Source: CAZBXD01 sp965216395 (GTDB taxonomy: Bacteria > Pseudomonadota > Alphaproteobacteria > Micavibrionales > SZUA-601). Taken from it: a stretch of 64,000 nt of DNA. The notes beneath the pieces were generated by a model. It had not been told where the DNA came from. It did not search any database and worked only from the letters and a program-made list of their open reading frames with translations. Positions 52,442-61,418 of this stretch are shown here, piece by piece (position 1 is the first letter of the stretch; each line of letters opens with the position of its first letter). A program made the translations under genes and the position numbers. The stretch lies in the NCBI GenBank assembly GCA_965216395.1, contig OZ244156.1:806001-870000 (forward strand). Reading direction: 5' to 3'.

Positions 52442-53128
52442 TTAATTATAAGCGGCTTTTTTCAATTCAGGGTATAATTTATAAAGAACATAAACGGCGA
52501 GGTAAACAATCACTGTATCACTAAGAACTAAAATATAGCGCGCGACCAAGTTATTCGTATACAAATCCAACCATTTATCCATCGGAAAAACGCCTAAGAA
52601 AGCGATGGAAAGAAAAATCGTATTCGCAAGCGTTTGGGAAATAATGGTTGAAATATTATTACGCAACCATAAAAAACGCCCCTGAGTCCTTTTACGAATA
52701 AAGGAAAATATCGTCACATCTAAAAATTGTGTCACAGTATAAGATACTAAACATGCTATAGCTACGCGCCATGTACTGCCTAATATTTCAGCATAAGCTT
52801 TTTGTCCATCCCAAAAAGGTGCCGGTGTCATTTGAATAGAAGCCCAAATCACATAAAACATAAAAGCGTAAGCGATAAATCCCCCTAAAACCATTTTATG
52901 GGCATAGCGACGGCCATAAACCTCGGCAATGATATCAGAGGCTGGATAAGTCAAAGCCCATAAAAAAACCGATGAAGGTAAGGCATACCCACCAACAACA
53001 ACAATTTTTGATGAAACCACAGGCATCATCGCCAAACTGGCAGAAAAAAGCGCGAAGATCACAAAAAAACCAGTGAGGTTTTTATCATTAATTTGCTGAT
53101 TACGGTCATAGGCAACAGTTTCTGACAT
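52442..53128 (-). CDS. yhhQ: Queuosine precursor transporter YhhQ
   Basis: A 228-residue membrane protein with six predicted helices and the family motifs YPASDIIAEVYGRRYAH and SYTVTQFLDVTIFSFIRKRTQGRFLWLRNNISTIISQ. YhhQ (VUT family) imports queuosine precursors preQ0/preQ1 used to modify tRNAs with GUN anticodons, for example the tRNA-Asn of this window. It ends 14 bp before alaS and starts 119 bp after the small frame at 53248. Confidence 0.9.
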   Translation of the reverse strand: MSETVAYDRNQQINDKNLTGFFVIFALFSASLAMMPVVSSKIVVVGGYALPSSVFLWALTYPASDIIAEVYGRRYAHKMVLGGFIAYAFMFYVIWASIQMTPAPFWDGQKAYAEILGSTWRVAIACLVSYTVTQFLDVTIFSFIRKRTQGRFLWLRNNISTIISQTLANTIFLSIAFLGVFPMDKWLDLYTNNLVARYILVLSDTVIVYLAVYVLYKLYPELKKAAYN

Positions 53129-53247
53129 TTTTTTAATCTCTAATAATTGAAAATAAATAGAATTTCACTCTAACAAAAAAAACAACGCCCCGCTATAAAA
53201 GAATAGGAAGCGTTTAAAATCTAGTTTTAAATGTACTATTTAACAGT

Positions 53248-53433
53248 TCAATCACATGGATAAGAACATAAAACCGTATCAGGATATTTAATTCCTTTAA
53301 AATATTCACAAAGGCTTTTGTTTTTGACAGCGCAACGATGCTTATTCGTATTCTCTTTTATGTTCCAAGGACACGGATCTTGATGCCATGAAACATTCGG
53401 ATTTGGGATCAGATCTAAATCTAAATTCCACCT
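53248..53433 (-). CDS. Cys-rich small reading frame after recA, no canonical start
   Basis: A stop-free frame of about 61 codons, in the same frame as recA but after two stop codons. Its translation looks like a real protein: NPNVSWHQDPCPWNIKENTNKHRCAVKNKSLCEYF... YPDTVLCSYPCD, with five Cys and regular Trp, Pro and Tyr. No ATG, GTG or TTG exists; a strong AAAGGTGG lies at 53428-53435, so TTA (53424 or 53418), CTG 53412 or an unknown start would be needed. It may be a gene with a rare start, or the remains of one. Confidence 0.45.
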   Translation of the reverse strand, partial: RWNLDLDLIPNPNVSWHQDPCPWNIKENTNKHRCAVKNKSLCEYFKGIKYPDTVLCSYPCD

Positions 53434-53454
53434 TTAAGTTCTCGAACAAACTGT

Positions 53455-54519
53455 TTACTTGTCATTCGCTTTTTTATCTTGTTTTTCAGTTTCAGCCGGT
53501 GAAGACGGGGCCTGATCACCCACCATCATTTGATTGGCCACAAGACCAGCATTCTCACGAATAACATTTTCAATTTCATTGGCAATTTGAGGATTATCAC
53601 GCAAGAATTGTTTCGCATTATTGCGCCCTTGTCCTAATTTTTCACCCTTATAGGCATACCAAGAACCAGATTTTTCAATCACGTCAGCCTTAACGCCTAA
53701 ATCAAGGATTTCACCCATTTTAGAAATACCTTCGCCATACATAATATCAAATTCAATCACACGGAAAGGTGGCGCCATTTTATTCTTCACAACCTTAATA
53801 CGGGTTTGATTACCAATCACTTCATCACGCTCTTTAATCGCACCAATACGACGAATATCAAGACGAATAGATGAATAAAATTTGAGTGCATTCCCACCCG
53901 TTGTGGTTTCCGGATTACCAAACATCACACCAATTTTCATCCGTAACTGATTGATAAAGATCACAATTGTGTTGGATTTCGCAATAGTAGATGTTAATTT
54001 TCGTAAGGCTTGCGACATCAAACGCGCCTGTAACCCCATATGGCTATCCCCCATTTCACCCTCTAGTTCTGCACGCGGAACGAGAGCGGCCACAGAATCA
54101 ACCACCAAAACATCAATCGCCGATGAACGCACCAATGTATCCACAATTTCCAAAGCCTGTTCACCCGCATCGGGTTGTGAAATCAAAAGTTCATCAACAT
54201 TCACACCCAATTTTGTTGCATAAGAAGGGTCTAATGCGTGTTCCGCATCAACAAAGGCACAGGTTCCACCTTTTTTTTGTGCTTCAGCTAAAACATGAAG
54301 TGCTAAAGTTGTTTTCCCTGAGCTTTCTGGGCCATAAACCTCAATCACCCGACCGCGGGGTAAACCACCAATCCCCAAGGCAATATCCAAAGAAAGTGAC
54401 CCCGTGGGTATCGTATCAACATCACGACTGGTTTGATCCCCCAGTTTCATGATGGACCCCTTACCAAAGGCGCGCTCAATTTGACTAAGCGCTGATTCTA
54501 ATGCTTTTTGTTTATCCAT
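53455..54519 (-). CDS. recA: Recombinase A
   Basis: A 354-residue RecA with Walker A GPESSGKTT, VVDSVAALVPRAEL, the L2 loop INQLRMKIGVMFGNPETTTGGNALKFYSS, and a hydrophilic C-terminal tail ending KKANDK. It forms filaments on single-stranded DNA for recombination and triggers LexA cleavage. Two opposed LexA-type boxes lie 85-121 bp upstream of the start, so it is presumably SOS-regulated. AAAGAG serves as ribosome site. Confidence 0.98.
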   Translation of the reverse strand: MDKQKALESALSQIERAFGKGSIMKLGDQTSRDVDTIPTGSLSLDIALGIGGLPRGRVIEVYGPESSGKTTLALHVLAEAQKKGGTCAFVDAEHALDPSYATKLGVNVDELLISQPDAGEQALEIVDTLVRSSAIDVLVVDSVAALVPRAELEGEMGDSHMGLQARLMSQALRKLTSTIAKSNTIVIFINQLRMKIGVMFGNPETTTGGNALKFYSSIRLDIRRIGAIKERDEVIGNQTRIKVVKNKMAPPFRVIEFDIMYGEGISKMGEILDLGVKADVIEKSGSWYAYKGEKLGQGRNNAKQFLRDNPQIANEIENVIRENAGLVANQMMVGDQAPSSPAETEKQDKKANDK

Positions 54520-54603
54520 GATGTCAACTCTTTACCTTTATTTATCAATGATTATTATTTGTCCCATAAAAAACAAACTTTAGCAACCTTACTTTTTAAC
54601 AAT

Positions 54604-54640
54604 GTTCTTATTTTGTTCTTATAAAGAACAAAATAAGAAC
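54604..54640 (-). promoter_or_regulatory. Double LexA box, perfect 37-bp palindrome, upstream of recA
   Basis: GTTC-N7-GTTC (54604-54618) and GAAC-N7-GAAC (54626-54640) face each other around 7 bases. GTTC-N7-GTTC is the known alphaproteobacterial LexA motif. The arms are fully complementary (17 bp), so the transcript from cckA, which ends 3 bp before, can also form a strong hairpin here, though without a clear T-run. Confidence 0.85.
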
Positions 54641-54642
54641 AG

Positions 54643-57174
54643 TCAAGATGTTTTTTCCAAAACTTCTTTCACTTTTTCCGCTAATTGTTTCAACGTAAAG
54701 GGTTTAGAAAGAAAATAGAAATTTTCGCCCATATCGTCTTTAACACGGTCTTCCGTATAGCCAGACATATAGATAACCGTCATATCTGGGAATTTTTCAA
54801 CAACTTTTTGCGAGAGTTCAATCCCATCCATATCCGGCATAATCACATCCGTTACCAATAAATCAAATTCAAGCTTGTCATCTTCAATCTGACGCATCGC
54901 ATCTTCACCCGAATTGGCAGAAAACACTTCGTAGCCTTTATTTTGTAATGCTCTCGTAGAAAAACTACGTACCGCATCTTCATCTTCAACTAATAAAATA
55001 CGCGCTGTCCCTGTTAAATCTTTTGTTGCCTCTTGTATCTGAGAATTTTGTGCAGAATCTGCACTGGCTTGAGGCACAACACGTGGTAAATAGACATTAA
55101 ATGTTGTCCCCTCACCCAGAGTACTCTTTAATTCAATAAAACCATTGGTTTGACGCACAATCCCATACACAGTGGATAATCCCAAACCGGTACCTGAACC
55201 AATTTCCTTAGTCGAAAAGAACGGATCAAATATTCTTTCTTGAATAGCGTCTTCAATCCCCGTTCCTGTGTCATTTACAGAAACACACACCCATTCCCCC
55301 GCAGGCATTTCATCACTGCCAAAACGTTTCATCCGTTTTGTTTCAATATTAGAAGTCTTAATTGTTACAACCCCGCCCGTTTTCATCGCATCGCGGGCAT
55401 TAACGACCAGATTGATCAAAACCTGTTCCATTTGTCCTTCATCCACCTTGACCATGCCTAAATCACGACCATGTGTAATTTTGAGCTGAATATTCGCCCC
55501 AATTAAGCGTTTTAACAAATGCGACACTTCGGTAATCGTATCGGTCAAATCCAACACTTTGGGTTGAAGTGTTTGTTGGCGACTAAATGCTAAAAGCTGT
55601 CGCACCAAATTGGCGGCACGATTTGAATTTTGTTTAATCTGCATAATATCTGCAAAGGATGGGTCACCCGCCTTGTGACGCATTAATAAAAGATCGCAAA
55701 AACCGATCATGGCGGTCAATAAATTGTTAAAATCATGGGCAATACCACCGGCCAACTGTCCCACAGCTTGCATTTTTTGCGATTGCGCCATTTGATTTTC
55801 GAGATGTTTTTGCTCACTCACATCTGTAAAATGTAATACAATACCCGTATCGCCCATATAGGGCGAGGCAAACATCTGCGCTGTAACCGAACGATCACCA
55901 TTAGTGAATGTGACTTCTTGTGGCGCAAGTTGCTTTCCGCTTTGATGAATATTTTTGAGAACATCTTCTACAATGGCGCGACTTTCATCCGTCACAAAAT
56001 CTTTCAGTGTTTTCCCCATAAGGTTATGGAATTCTTGGCCAACCATATCACTAAAGGCGTCATTACATTCAGACACGCGCCCATGATTATCAACCAGAGC
56101 AATGCCTAAAGGTGCTTCTTCAAAGAAACGTTGGAAACGATCTTCTGATTGTTTAAGGGCTTTTTTCCATGCTTTTTCTGGTGTTAAATCGCGTAGAATT
56201 GTACGCGTATAGACGGCGTCATGATCATCACGTAAAATTGTGTGAAAAACCGAAGCGACAAAAACACGGCCATCTAAGCTGCGCATTTTAACTTCGCCCC
56301 GTTGTTCTAGAGCATGATTACCTTCTATAATTAAATCATAAGGATGACCCTCTTTAGGGGGGTCGACCAAAAGATCATGTAGTTTTACTGTTTCATCCAA
56401 ATCTATTGTGTGATCACCAGTCAACCAAGATTTAACAGCATTATTAGCAAATCTTATAACACCTTCTTCATTAACGCATAAAAAACCAATTGGTGCATGA
56501 TCCATAAAATCGACCATCCGATAATTTTCTTTGGATAAATCAATTCGCTCTTGATGTTCTTGGGTCACATCATCAATCCGCCAATGAATATAACCAGACC
56601 AACCAGAAATTTGGCTGGCGCGCATACGGTACCAGCCCGATCTGCGTTCAATGGGATTGTAATAAGAAAAAACGATCTTATCTTCGCCCCCATTTTCTTT
56701 CATATTCGTGATGAATTGATTAACCCTTCGTGCATTTGATTCATCTTGTACCATATTGACGATATCAATGATTTTCTTTTTGCGGTTTATGCCAAGAATT
56801 TTTTCAAATAAGCCATTCATATAAACCGTTTTAAAACGATCATCAGAAATTAAATGTGCCCCTTCACTCCCCTCCAGAACGGAAACTAAAATCGCACGCC
56901 TTTGATCATAATTACGTTTTGTTGATGTATTACGTTTTATCGCAGCCCATAAAACAGCACCGAAAAGAATAAAGACCCCACAAGCAAGACTAAATTCGAT
57001 ACGGTAAAAGTTTTCCGTAAAATCATCTAAACCAATCGCCGTGATGAAAGCAATCATGGTCGCTATATAAAAGAATGCCACGACAATTTCCCAAGGAACG
57101 ATACGGCGGGTTTCAAGCTTTTCTTGACTATCAGCACTTTTTGTCAGATCAAGGGATTCAAATTCTTTTTTCAA
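54643..57174 (-). CDS. cckA: Cell-cycle hybrid histidine kinase CckA
   Basis: An 843-residue protein with two membrane helices (about 27-50 and 59-78), PAS domains (about 95-205, 225-330, 345-455), HisKA with the phospho-His in GGIAHDFNNLL (His480), HATPase (about 585-700) and a C-terminal receiver (about 722-840, Asp in TDVIMPDMDG). The H-box and overall build are those of CckA, which through ChpT controls the master regulator CtrA and so the alphaproteobacterial cell cycle and flagellar genes. It lies upstream of recA, separated by the LexA palindrome. The receiver-domain end is intact. Confidence 0.93.
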   Translation of the reverse strand: MKKEFESLDLTKSADSQEKLETRRIVPWEIVVAFFYIATMIAFITAIGLDDFTENFYRIEFSLACGVFILFGAVLWAAIKRNTSTKRNYDQRRAILVSVLEGSEGAHLISDDRFKTVYMNGLFEKILGINRKKKIIDIVNMVQDESNARRVNQFITNMKENGGEDKIVFSYYNPIERRSGWYRMRASQISGWSGYIHWRIDDVTQEHQERIDLSKENYRMVDFMDHAPIGFLCVNEEGVIRFANNAVKSWLTGDHTIDLDETVKLHDLLVDPPKEGHPYDLIIEGNHALEQRGEVKMRSLDGRVFVASVFHTILRDDHDAVYTRTILRDLTPEKAWKKALKQSEDRFQRFFEEAPLGIALVDNHGRVSECNDAFSDMVGQEFHNLMGKTLKDFVTDESRAIVEDVLKNIHQSGKQLAPQEVTFTNGDRSVTAQMFASPYMGDTGIVLHFTDVSEQKHLENQMAQSQKMQAVGQLAGGIAHDFNNLLTAMIGFCDLLLMRHKAGDPSFADIMQIKQNSNRAANLVRQLLAFSRQQTLQPKVLDLTDTITEVSHLLKRLIGANIQLKITHGRDLGMVKVDEGQMEQVLINLVVNARDAMKTGGVVTIKTSNIETKRMKRFGSDEMPAGEWVCVSVNDTGTGIEDAIQERIFDPFFSTKEIGSGTGLGLSTVYGIVRQTNGFIELKSTLGEGTTFNVYLPRVVPQASADSAQNSQIQEATKDLTGTARILLVEDEDAVRSFSTRALQNKGYEVFSANSGEDAMRQIEDDKLEFDLLVTDVIMPDMDGIELSQKVVEKFPDMTVIYMSGYTEDRVKDDMGENFYFLSKPFTLKQLAEKVKEVLEKTS

Positions 57175-57265
57175 GACTATTTTTCACTATATTTTTAGAA
57201 ATTATCACAGATGAACCTATCATAAATCATCCCATCGTGAATGCAAGGATAGATGCAAAACTATC

Positions 57266-58330
57266 TTAGCGTTTTTTCAATGAATAGACAAAAGATATGA
57301 CCTCTGCGACGGCTTTATAATGTTCTTCTGGAATTTCTTCGTCCAGTTCAACATTGGCATGAAGCGCACGCGCTAAAGGTGGGTTTTCAACAATGGGAAT
57401 ATCATGTTCTTTGGCCAATTCTCGAATGCGAAACGCCACTTTATCTTGTCCTTTAGCAAGTAAAACAGGCGCCTGCATAGCTTCTTGTTTATATTCCAAA
57501 GCAACAGAAAAATGGGTCGGATTCGTGATAACAACATCGGCTGAAGGCACTTTCTGCATCATGCGCTGACGCGATTTTTGGATGCGCAACTCACGCAATC
57601 GCGCCTTCACATGCGGATCCCCTTCGGTTTGTTTATATTCATCTTTAATTTCCTGTTTTGACATACGCAACTGTTTATTGAGTTGATTTTTTTGCACAAT
57701 AAAATCAAACACAGCCACAAAAAACATCACAATCAACACAGCCAATAAAAGTTGCAGCACTTCTGATTTAAGGTTTTTGAGCATAATCAGCCATTCCATA
57801 CCCACCATACCCTCACCTTTTTCAATGATGGGTTTCAGCACGATCCACGCGATTACGCTCACCGTCAGTAATTTTGCAATCCCTTTAATAAATTCTACAA
57901 ACCCCTTAACACCAAAAATTCTTTTTACCCCTTTTAATGGTGAAAGTTTTTCTAATTTTGGCTTCATCTGTTCGGTTGTCACCATTGGCCCTGTTTGGGC
58001 AAAACCAGAAAGAAAGGCTAAGATCACTAAAACAGCAATTGGTAGCGCTAAAATTAGCGCTGATTCAATTGTTACATGCGCCAATATTTGACCCAACCCA
58101 CCTGTGTCTGTGGCAAAAAGATGCGGATTCTCTAAAAACCGACGCATAAAAATGGTGAATCGAGAGAGAATATCACCCGCCATCAAAGTAACAATTAAGC
58201 CAATCGCCGCCAACATAACCCAATTATTAATTTCACGTGATAAAGCCACCTGACCTTTTTCACGCGCTTCACGCATTTTTTTTGGGGTTGGTTCTTCGGT
58301 CTTTTGCGCTGGATCGTCGCCTTCAGCCAT
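57266..58330 (-). CDS. flhB: Flagellar export gate protein FlhB
   Basis: A 354-residue FlhB: EEPTPKKMREAREKGQVALSREI, four membrane helices (about 38-55, 88-110, 148-168, 190-212) and a cytoplasmic tail with the self-cleaving NPTH at residues 270-273. Cleavage switches export from hook to filament substrates. It follows fliR in function and orientation but is separated from it by about 700 bp containing two small genes on the other strand. Confidence 0.96.
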   Translation of the reverse strand: MAEGDDPAQKTEEPTPKKMREAREKGQVALSREINNWVMLAAIGLIVTLMAGDILSRFTIFMRRFLENPHLFATDTGGLGQILAHVTIESALILALPIAVLVILAFLSGFAQTGPMVTTEQMKPKLEKLSPLKGVKRIFGVKGFVEFIKGIAKLLTVSVIAWIVLKPIIEKGEGMVGMEWLIMLKNLKSEVLQLLLAVLIVMFFVAVFDFIVQKNQLNKQLRMSKQEIKDEYKQTEGDPHVKARLRELRIQKSRQRMMQKVPSADVVITNPTHFSVALEYKQEAMQAPVLLAKGQDKVAFRIRELAKEHDIPIVENPPLARALHANVELDEEIPEEHYKAVAEVISFVYSLKKR

Positions 58331-58485
58331 ATCTCACTCAATATTATTTTAAATCAAAAATATTCTAACCTTATTAGGTATTAAATAAAACCTTGATTTT
58401 TTTATGTGATTTAACGGATTTTTTATTCACACCATGCCATAAACGAATCAGTATTTTATTATTCCTCTATTTTGAATCATTTATC

Positions 58486-58733
58486 ATGAAAAAATCTTTG
58501 TTTACAGATCCTGTTTTTTATCAATTTCTGATCGCTTCTTTTGCGATTTGTACATTGAGTAAAGGTCACTTTTTTTCAACAAATGATAATGAATCTACCC
58601 CATACATAATACGAAAAATTCAATAAAACCAGATGAGACGCAATATAAAAACAATAAAATAGATCTTTTCGAAAATAATCATGACGCAATAAGTTTAGCC
58701 GTACAATTTCACAACACTTGCATACAACCATAG
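58486..58733 (+). pseudogene. Probably frameshifted small gene, relative of the next one
   Basis: A frame from ATG 58486 gives 46 residues with a hydrophobic segment (FYQFLIASFAICTL) and stops at 58624-58626. Shifting by one base around the A-run at 58613-58619 continues the protein: SIKPDETQYKNNKIDLFENNHDAISLAV... to a stop at 58731-58733. The continuation parallels KNNKTDILNDKKTAEIKVAS of the intact gene at 58811. So it looks like a duplicate damaged by an indel, or a sequencing error. No convincing Shine-Dalgarno. Confidence 0.45.
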
Positions 58734-58810
58734 GCTGATAAAAATAAATCCTTGAATTTAAGAATATTTTTTTGTATTATATTATACATAATTACAAAAA
58801 GAGGTTTATC

Positions 58811-59029
58811 ATGTCTAATTCAACCGTTAAAAAACTCCTTTTTTTCTCAGGGTGTATAGCAGCACTTACTTACCTTTCTAACACTGAGCCAGAAGGTTAT
58901 ACAGATACGGGGCTTAAATTTGACGAGACAGAAGAAAAAAATATTACAACAAAAAATAATAAAACAGATATATTGAATGATAAGAAAACCGCTGAAATTA
59001 AGGTTGCCTCAACCCTACAAGTAAGATAG
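58811..59029 (+). CDS. Small orphan protein with signal or anchor segment
   Basis: A 72-residue protein. ATG 58811 follows GAGGTTTATC. The N-terminal hydrophobic stretch KKLLFFSGCIAALTYL (about 7-22) includes FSGC, a lipobox-like site, so it could be a lipoprotein or membrane-anchored; the rest is polar and charged. A promoter of TTGAAT then TATTAT 17 nt downstream (about 58753-58781) lies upstream. It sits on the strand opposite to the flanking fliR and flhB. Not recognised. Confidence 0.55.
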   Translation: MSNSTVKKLLFFSGCIAALTYLSNTEPEGYTDTGLKFDETEEKNITTKNNKTDILNDKKTAEIKVASTLQVR

Positions 59030-59040
59030 TAACCTGTTTT

Positions 59041-59811
59041 CTAAAGCCCAGCAAACGGCGCTATAACGGTTTCAAACTCAACCATAAAATAAAGAATGAT
59101 GGCCGATAAAATCGTGGCCAGTGTTGTTAAACCGACAATAATTTGCAACGGTATCGCCAAAAAAAAGATTTGAATTTGTGGCACCAGGCGTGCCACCAAA
59201 CCCATCGCAAAATAAATGCCGAGCGAAATAATTACAAATGGCGCGGCCAATTGTAACCCCACTTCAAATGCATGGCTAAGCGTTTTGGCAACGGTCTGTG
59301 CCATATCTCCAATCATGACAGCTTGTGTGGGTGCGAAGAGGTTATAACTATTCGCCACGGCTAAAATGAGCAGATGATGCAAATTAGTAACAAATAACAT
59401 CACCACCGCCATCATGGTCAATAATGTCCCAATGACCGTACTTTGTTGTGTCGCGGCGGGGTTAAAGATTTGTGCACTGGAAAGTGACATCGTATGTGAT
59501 ATCACTAAACCCGCTAAATTAATGGCTGATAAAATAACCTGTGAAATCGTTCCAATAAAAATACCAATCAAAATTTCTTTGAATATTAGGATCGCGAAAG
59601 GAATAGGTTCAGTGGGTATGGTCGGCAACAAACCATAAACAACCGGCATCATGACTAGTGAAAAAACCAGTGACAGCATAAGACGAATACGCGGGGTGAC
59701 CGTTCCGCCCCCAAAACCTGGCAAAACCATCATCGCCGCCCCAATACGACAAAAAATAAGAAGAAAAGCGTAGATTTGTCCGGATATTAAAGCATTGAGT
59801 TCAGACATCAT
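59041..59811 (-). CDS. fliR: Flagellar export gate protein FliR
   Basis: A 256-residue protein with six predicted membrane helices and the FliR pattern: FLLIFCRIGAAMMVLPGFGG, TPRIRLMLSLVFSLVMMPV, LLILAVANSYNLF, and FFLAIPLQIIVGL. FliR forms, with FliP and FliQ, the export gate at the base of the flagellum. It follows fliQ by 22 bp; two ATG codons at 59811 and 59808 are equivalent options. Confidence 0.95.
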   Translation of the reverse strand: MMSELNALISGQIYAFLLIFCRIGAAMMVLPGFGGGTVTPRIRLMLSLVFSLVMMPVVYGLLPTIPTEPIPFAILIFKEILIGIFIGTISQVILSAINLAGLVISHTMSLSSAQIFNPAATQQSTVIGTLLTMMAVVMLFVTNLHHLLILAVANSYNLFAPTQAVMIGDMAQTVAKTLSHAFEVGLQLAAPFVIISLGIYFAMGLVARLVPQIQIFFLAIPLQIIVGLTTLATILSAIILYFMVEFETVIAPFAGL

Positions 59812-59833
59812 CCCTACCCATTCGAATATTCAA

Positions 59834-60100
59834 TCATTGAATAGAAATAATAAGATCGGCCAAATCAATGCTGAACTGACTCAGTTGACTGACCATAAAG
59901 GGCATCAGCAAATAAAGTGCTAAAAAGATACCAATAATTTTTGGCACAAAAGCCAACGTCATTTCTTGAATTTGTGTCAATGCCTGAAACAAGGCAATGA
60001 TCAGCCCCAAAACCAAGCCAATGAGCATGATGGGCGTGGATATCACCATAATCAACATAATCGCCTCGCGCGTGATTTCTAAAATCTCAGCATTTTCCAT
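59834..60100 (-). CDS. fliQ: Flagellar export gate protein FliQ
   Basis: An 88-residue protein of two membrane helices (about 14-36 and 54-76) with TREAIMLIMVISTPIMLIGLVLGLIIALFQALTQIQEMTLAFVPKI, the FliQ family signature. It packs around FliP-FliR in the export gate. Next on the same strand is fliR. The gene just upstream is the orphan PcfJ-like gene, an unusual neighbour here. Confidence 0.96.
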   Translation of the reverse strand: MENAEILEITREAIMLIMVISTPIMLIGLVLGLIIALFQALTQIQEMTLAFVPKIIGIFLALYLLMPFMVSQLSQFSIDLADLIISIQ

Positions 60101-60145
60101 GACGCCATTATGCGACAGATTTGTTAAAATGAAAAGAGAGAAGAT

Positions 60146-61345
60146 TTAGAGCTTAAAACTATGTCGTTTTGACTTATGTATAGTCGCTTGGTTTTTTCTA
60201 GTAAGTTCTGTGAAGTTAGACGTTTGACCCAGATCCCAATGGTCAAACCAATGAGAAAAGTCAGGCTTTTTATCACCTGAAAACCGAATATATTCAATTT
60301 CTTCTAATATATCATCGGCTTCAATATCAGGATAATTATGAATATACAAATTTTCTATATCGCACAAAGATGCTAAGAGTTCTTCTGAATACTTCCCCAA
60401 AGCATTCTTATTGTCTCTTCCCAAGGTTACGCTATATGCTTTTAAATTATCAGGCATTTTTTTGACCCAAAAAGCGTCAGATAAATCTAAATGATTTGTC
60501 GTCGAATTAGGTGGTATTTTATCAATTGCAACTAAGTTATCCTGAGGCAGTCTTGAATGAACAACTTCAACCATGCCCGTATATGCAACATCTACATACG
60601 TTCCATGATTAAGATCAGAATTTTCTTCAAAAAACTTCTGGATATAGGACCTATATTTATCTACAACAGGTGCATTGTTTTTGCCCATACATTGTTCAAT
60701 ATATTTATCTCTTACACCAATCGTACAATGCGGATTATTTTCTGGATCACGCAAGGAGTAAACGATTAATTTACCGTTTTCAACCTCATTATCATAGGTC
60801 CCATCACCAACACAATGGCCCATCAGTTTCCCTTCACGGCATAGATCATCGGTTCTGTGTAATTGAACCATTTTAAAACCATCGCCATAATCCATAACGG
60901 TGGTAGTATTTTCAGTGAGATCTTCTAAATTAACCTTGGCCTGACGAGATTTTGACCAAATTTGCGCTTCATCATAAAGGCTCTCAATTGTGCCATGGTT
61001 AAGTTTTTTGGGAATATTATTCTGCCCAAGATCATGTAACCAAGGAAGATGTTCTGCTCGTGGGTTATTAGGTTCCGTTTGAAATAAATTATCTGCTTGT
61101 ATAGATGAAAAAATCCAACTGTAAATATGCTCAACCGAATCTGAATATTTACTGATCGCTTGTCTTCGTTGCTCTACCTCTTCAAAGGGAATATATTTTA
61201 TTGACCTTTTTATATTTTTAGAAATAGCAGCTCTGACATAGCGATGAGCGACTTTCTGTAAAGGATCATAAGGATCAGACAAAGCTGAGGTAAACATTTC
61301 CTCAAGCAATTCATTCATATTTGGAATGGATTTTTCTATGATCAC
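60146..61345 (-). CDS. PcfJ-like domain protein inserted in the flagellar operon
   Basis: A 399-residue soluble protein. Residues about 170-235 match the PcfJ pattern: MGHCVG (175-180), YSLRD, PHCTIG and IEQCMGKNN, then YIQKFF. Residues 285-385 hold an LRR-like part (LDLSDAFWVKKMPDNL...LCDIENLYIHNYPDIEADDILEEIEYIRF). PcfJ domains occur on plasmids, integrative elements and phages; their role is unknown. The start is GTG 61345 with AGGTG about 10 nt upstream; the first ATG (61318) has no such site. It lies between fliE and fliQ and has the orphan-set promoter. Confidence 0.75.
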   Translation of the reverse strand: MIIEKSIPNMNELLEEMFTSALSDPYDPLQKVAHRYVRAAISKNIKRSIKYIPFEEVEQRRQAISKYSDSVEHIYSWIFSSIQADNLFQTEPNNPRAEHLPWLHDLGQNNIPKKLNHGTIESLYDEAQIWSKSRQAKVNLEDLTENTTTVMDYGDGFKMVQLHRTDDLCREGKLMGHCVGDGTYDNEVENGKLIVYSLRDPENNPHCTIGVRDKYIEQCMGKNNAPVVDKYRSYIQKFFEENSDLNHGTYVDVAYTGMVEVVHSRLPQDNLVAIDKIPPNSTTNHLDLSDAFWVKKMPDNLKAYSVTLGRDNKNALGKYSEELLASLCDIENLYIHNYPDIEADDILEEIEYIRFSGDKKPDFSHWFDHWDLGQTSNFTELTRKNQATIHKSKRHSFKL

Positions 61346-61383
61346 TTTCTAAAGCACCTAAATCGTATTTTTTTAATCAATGC

Positions 61384-61412
61384 TTTATAAAATACTTATC
61401 ATATTATGTCAA
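61384..61412 (-). promoter_or_regulatory. Shared-type promoter before the PcfJ-like gene
   Basis: On the minus strand TTGACA (61412-61407) then TAAT, and TATAAA (61389-61384) after a 17-nt spacer, 38 bp before the GTG start. It begins only 6 bp after the fliE stop codon. Confidence 0.78.
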
Positions 61413-61418
61413 TAATTT

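Noticed and set aside
54604..54640. The palindrome before recA as a mobile-element end
   Set aside because: Spacing of GTTC and GAAC fits the LexA motif exactly, and no transposase or target repeat is near.
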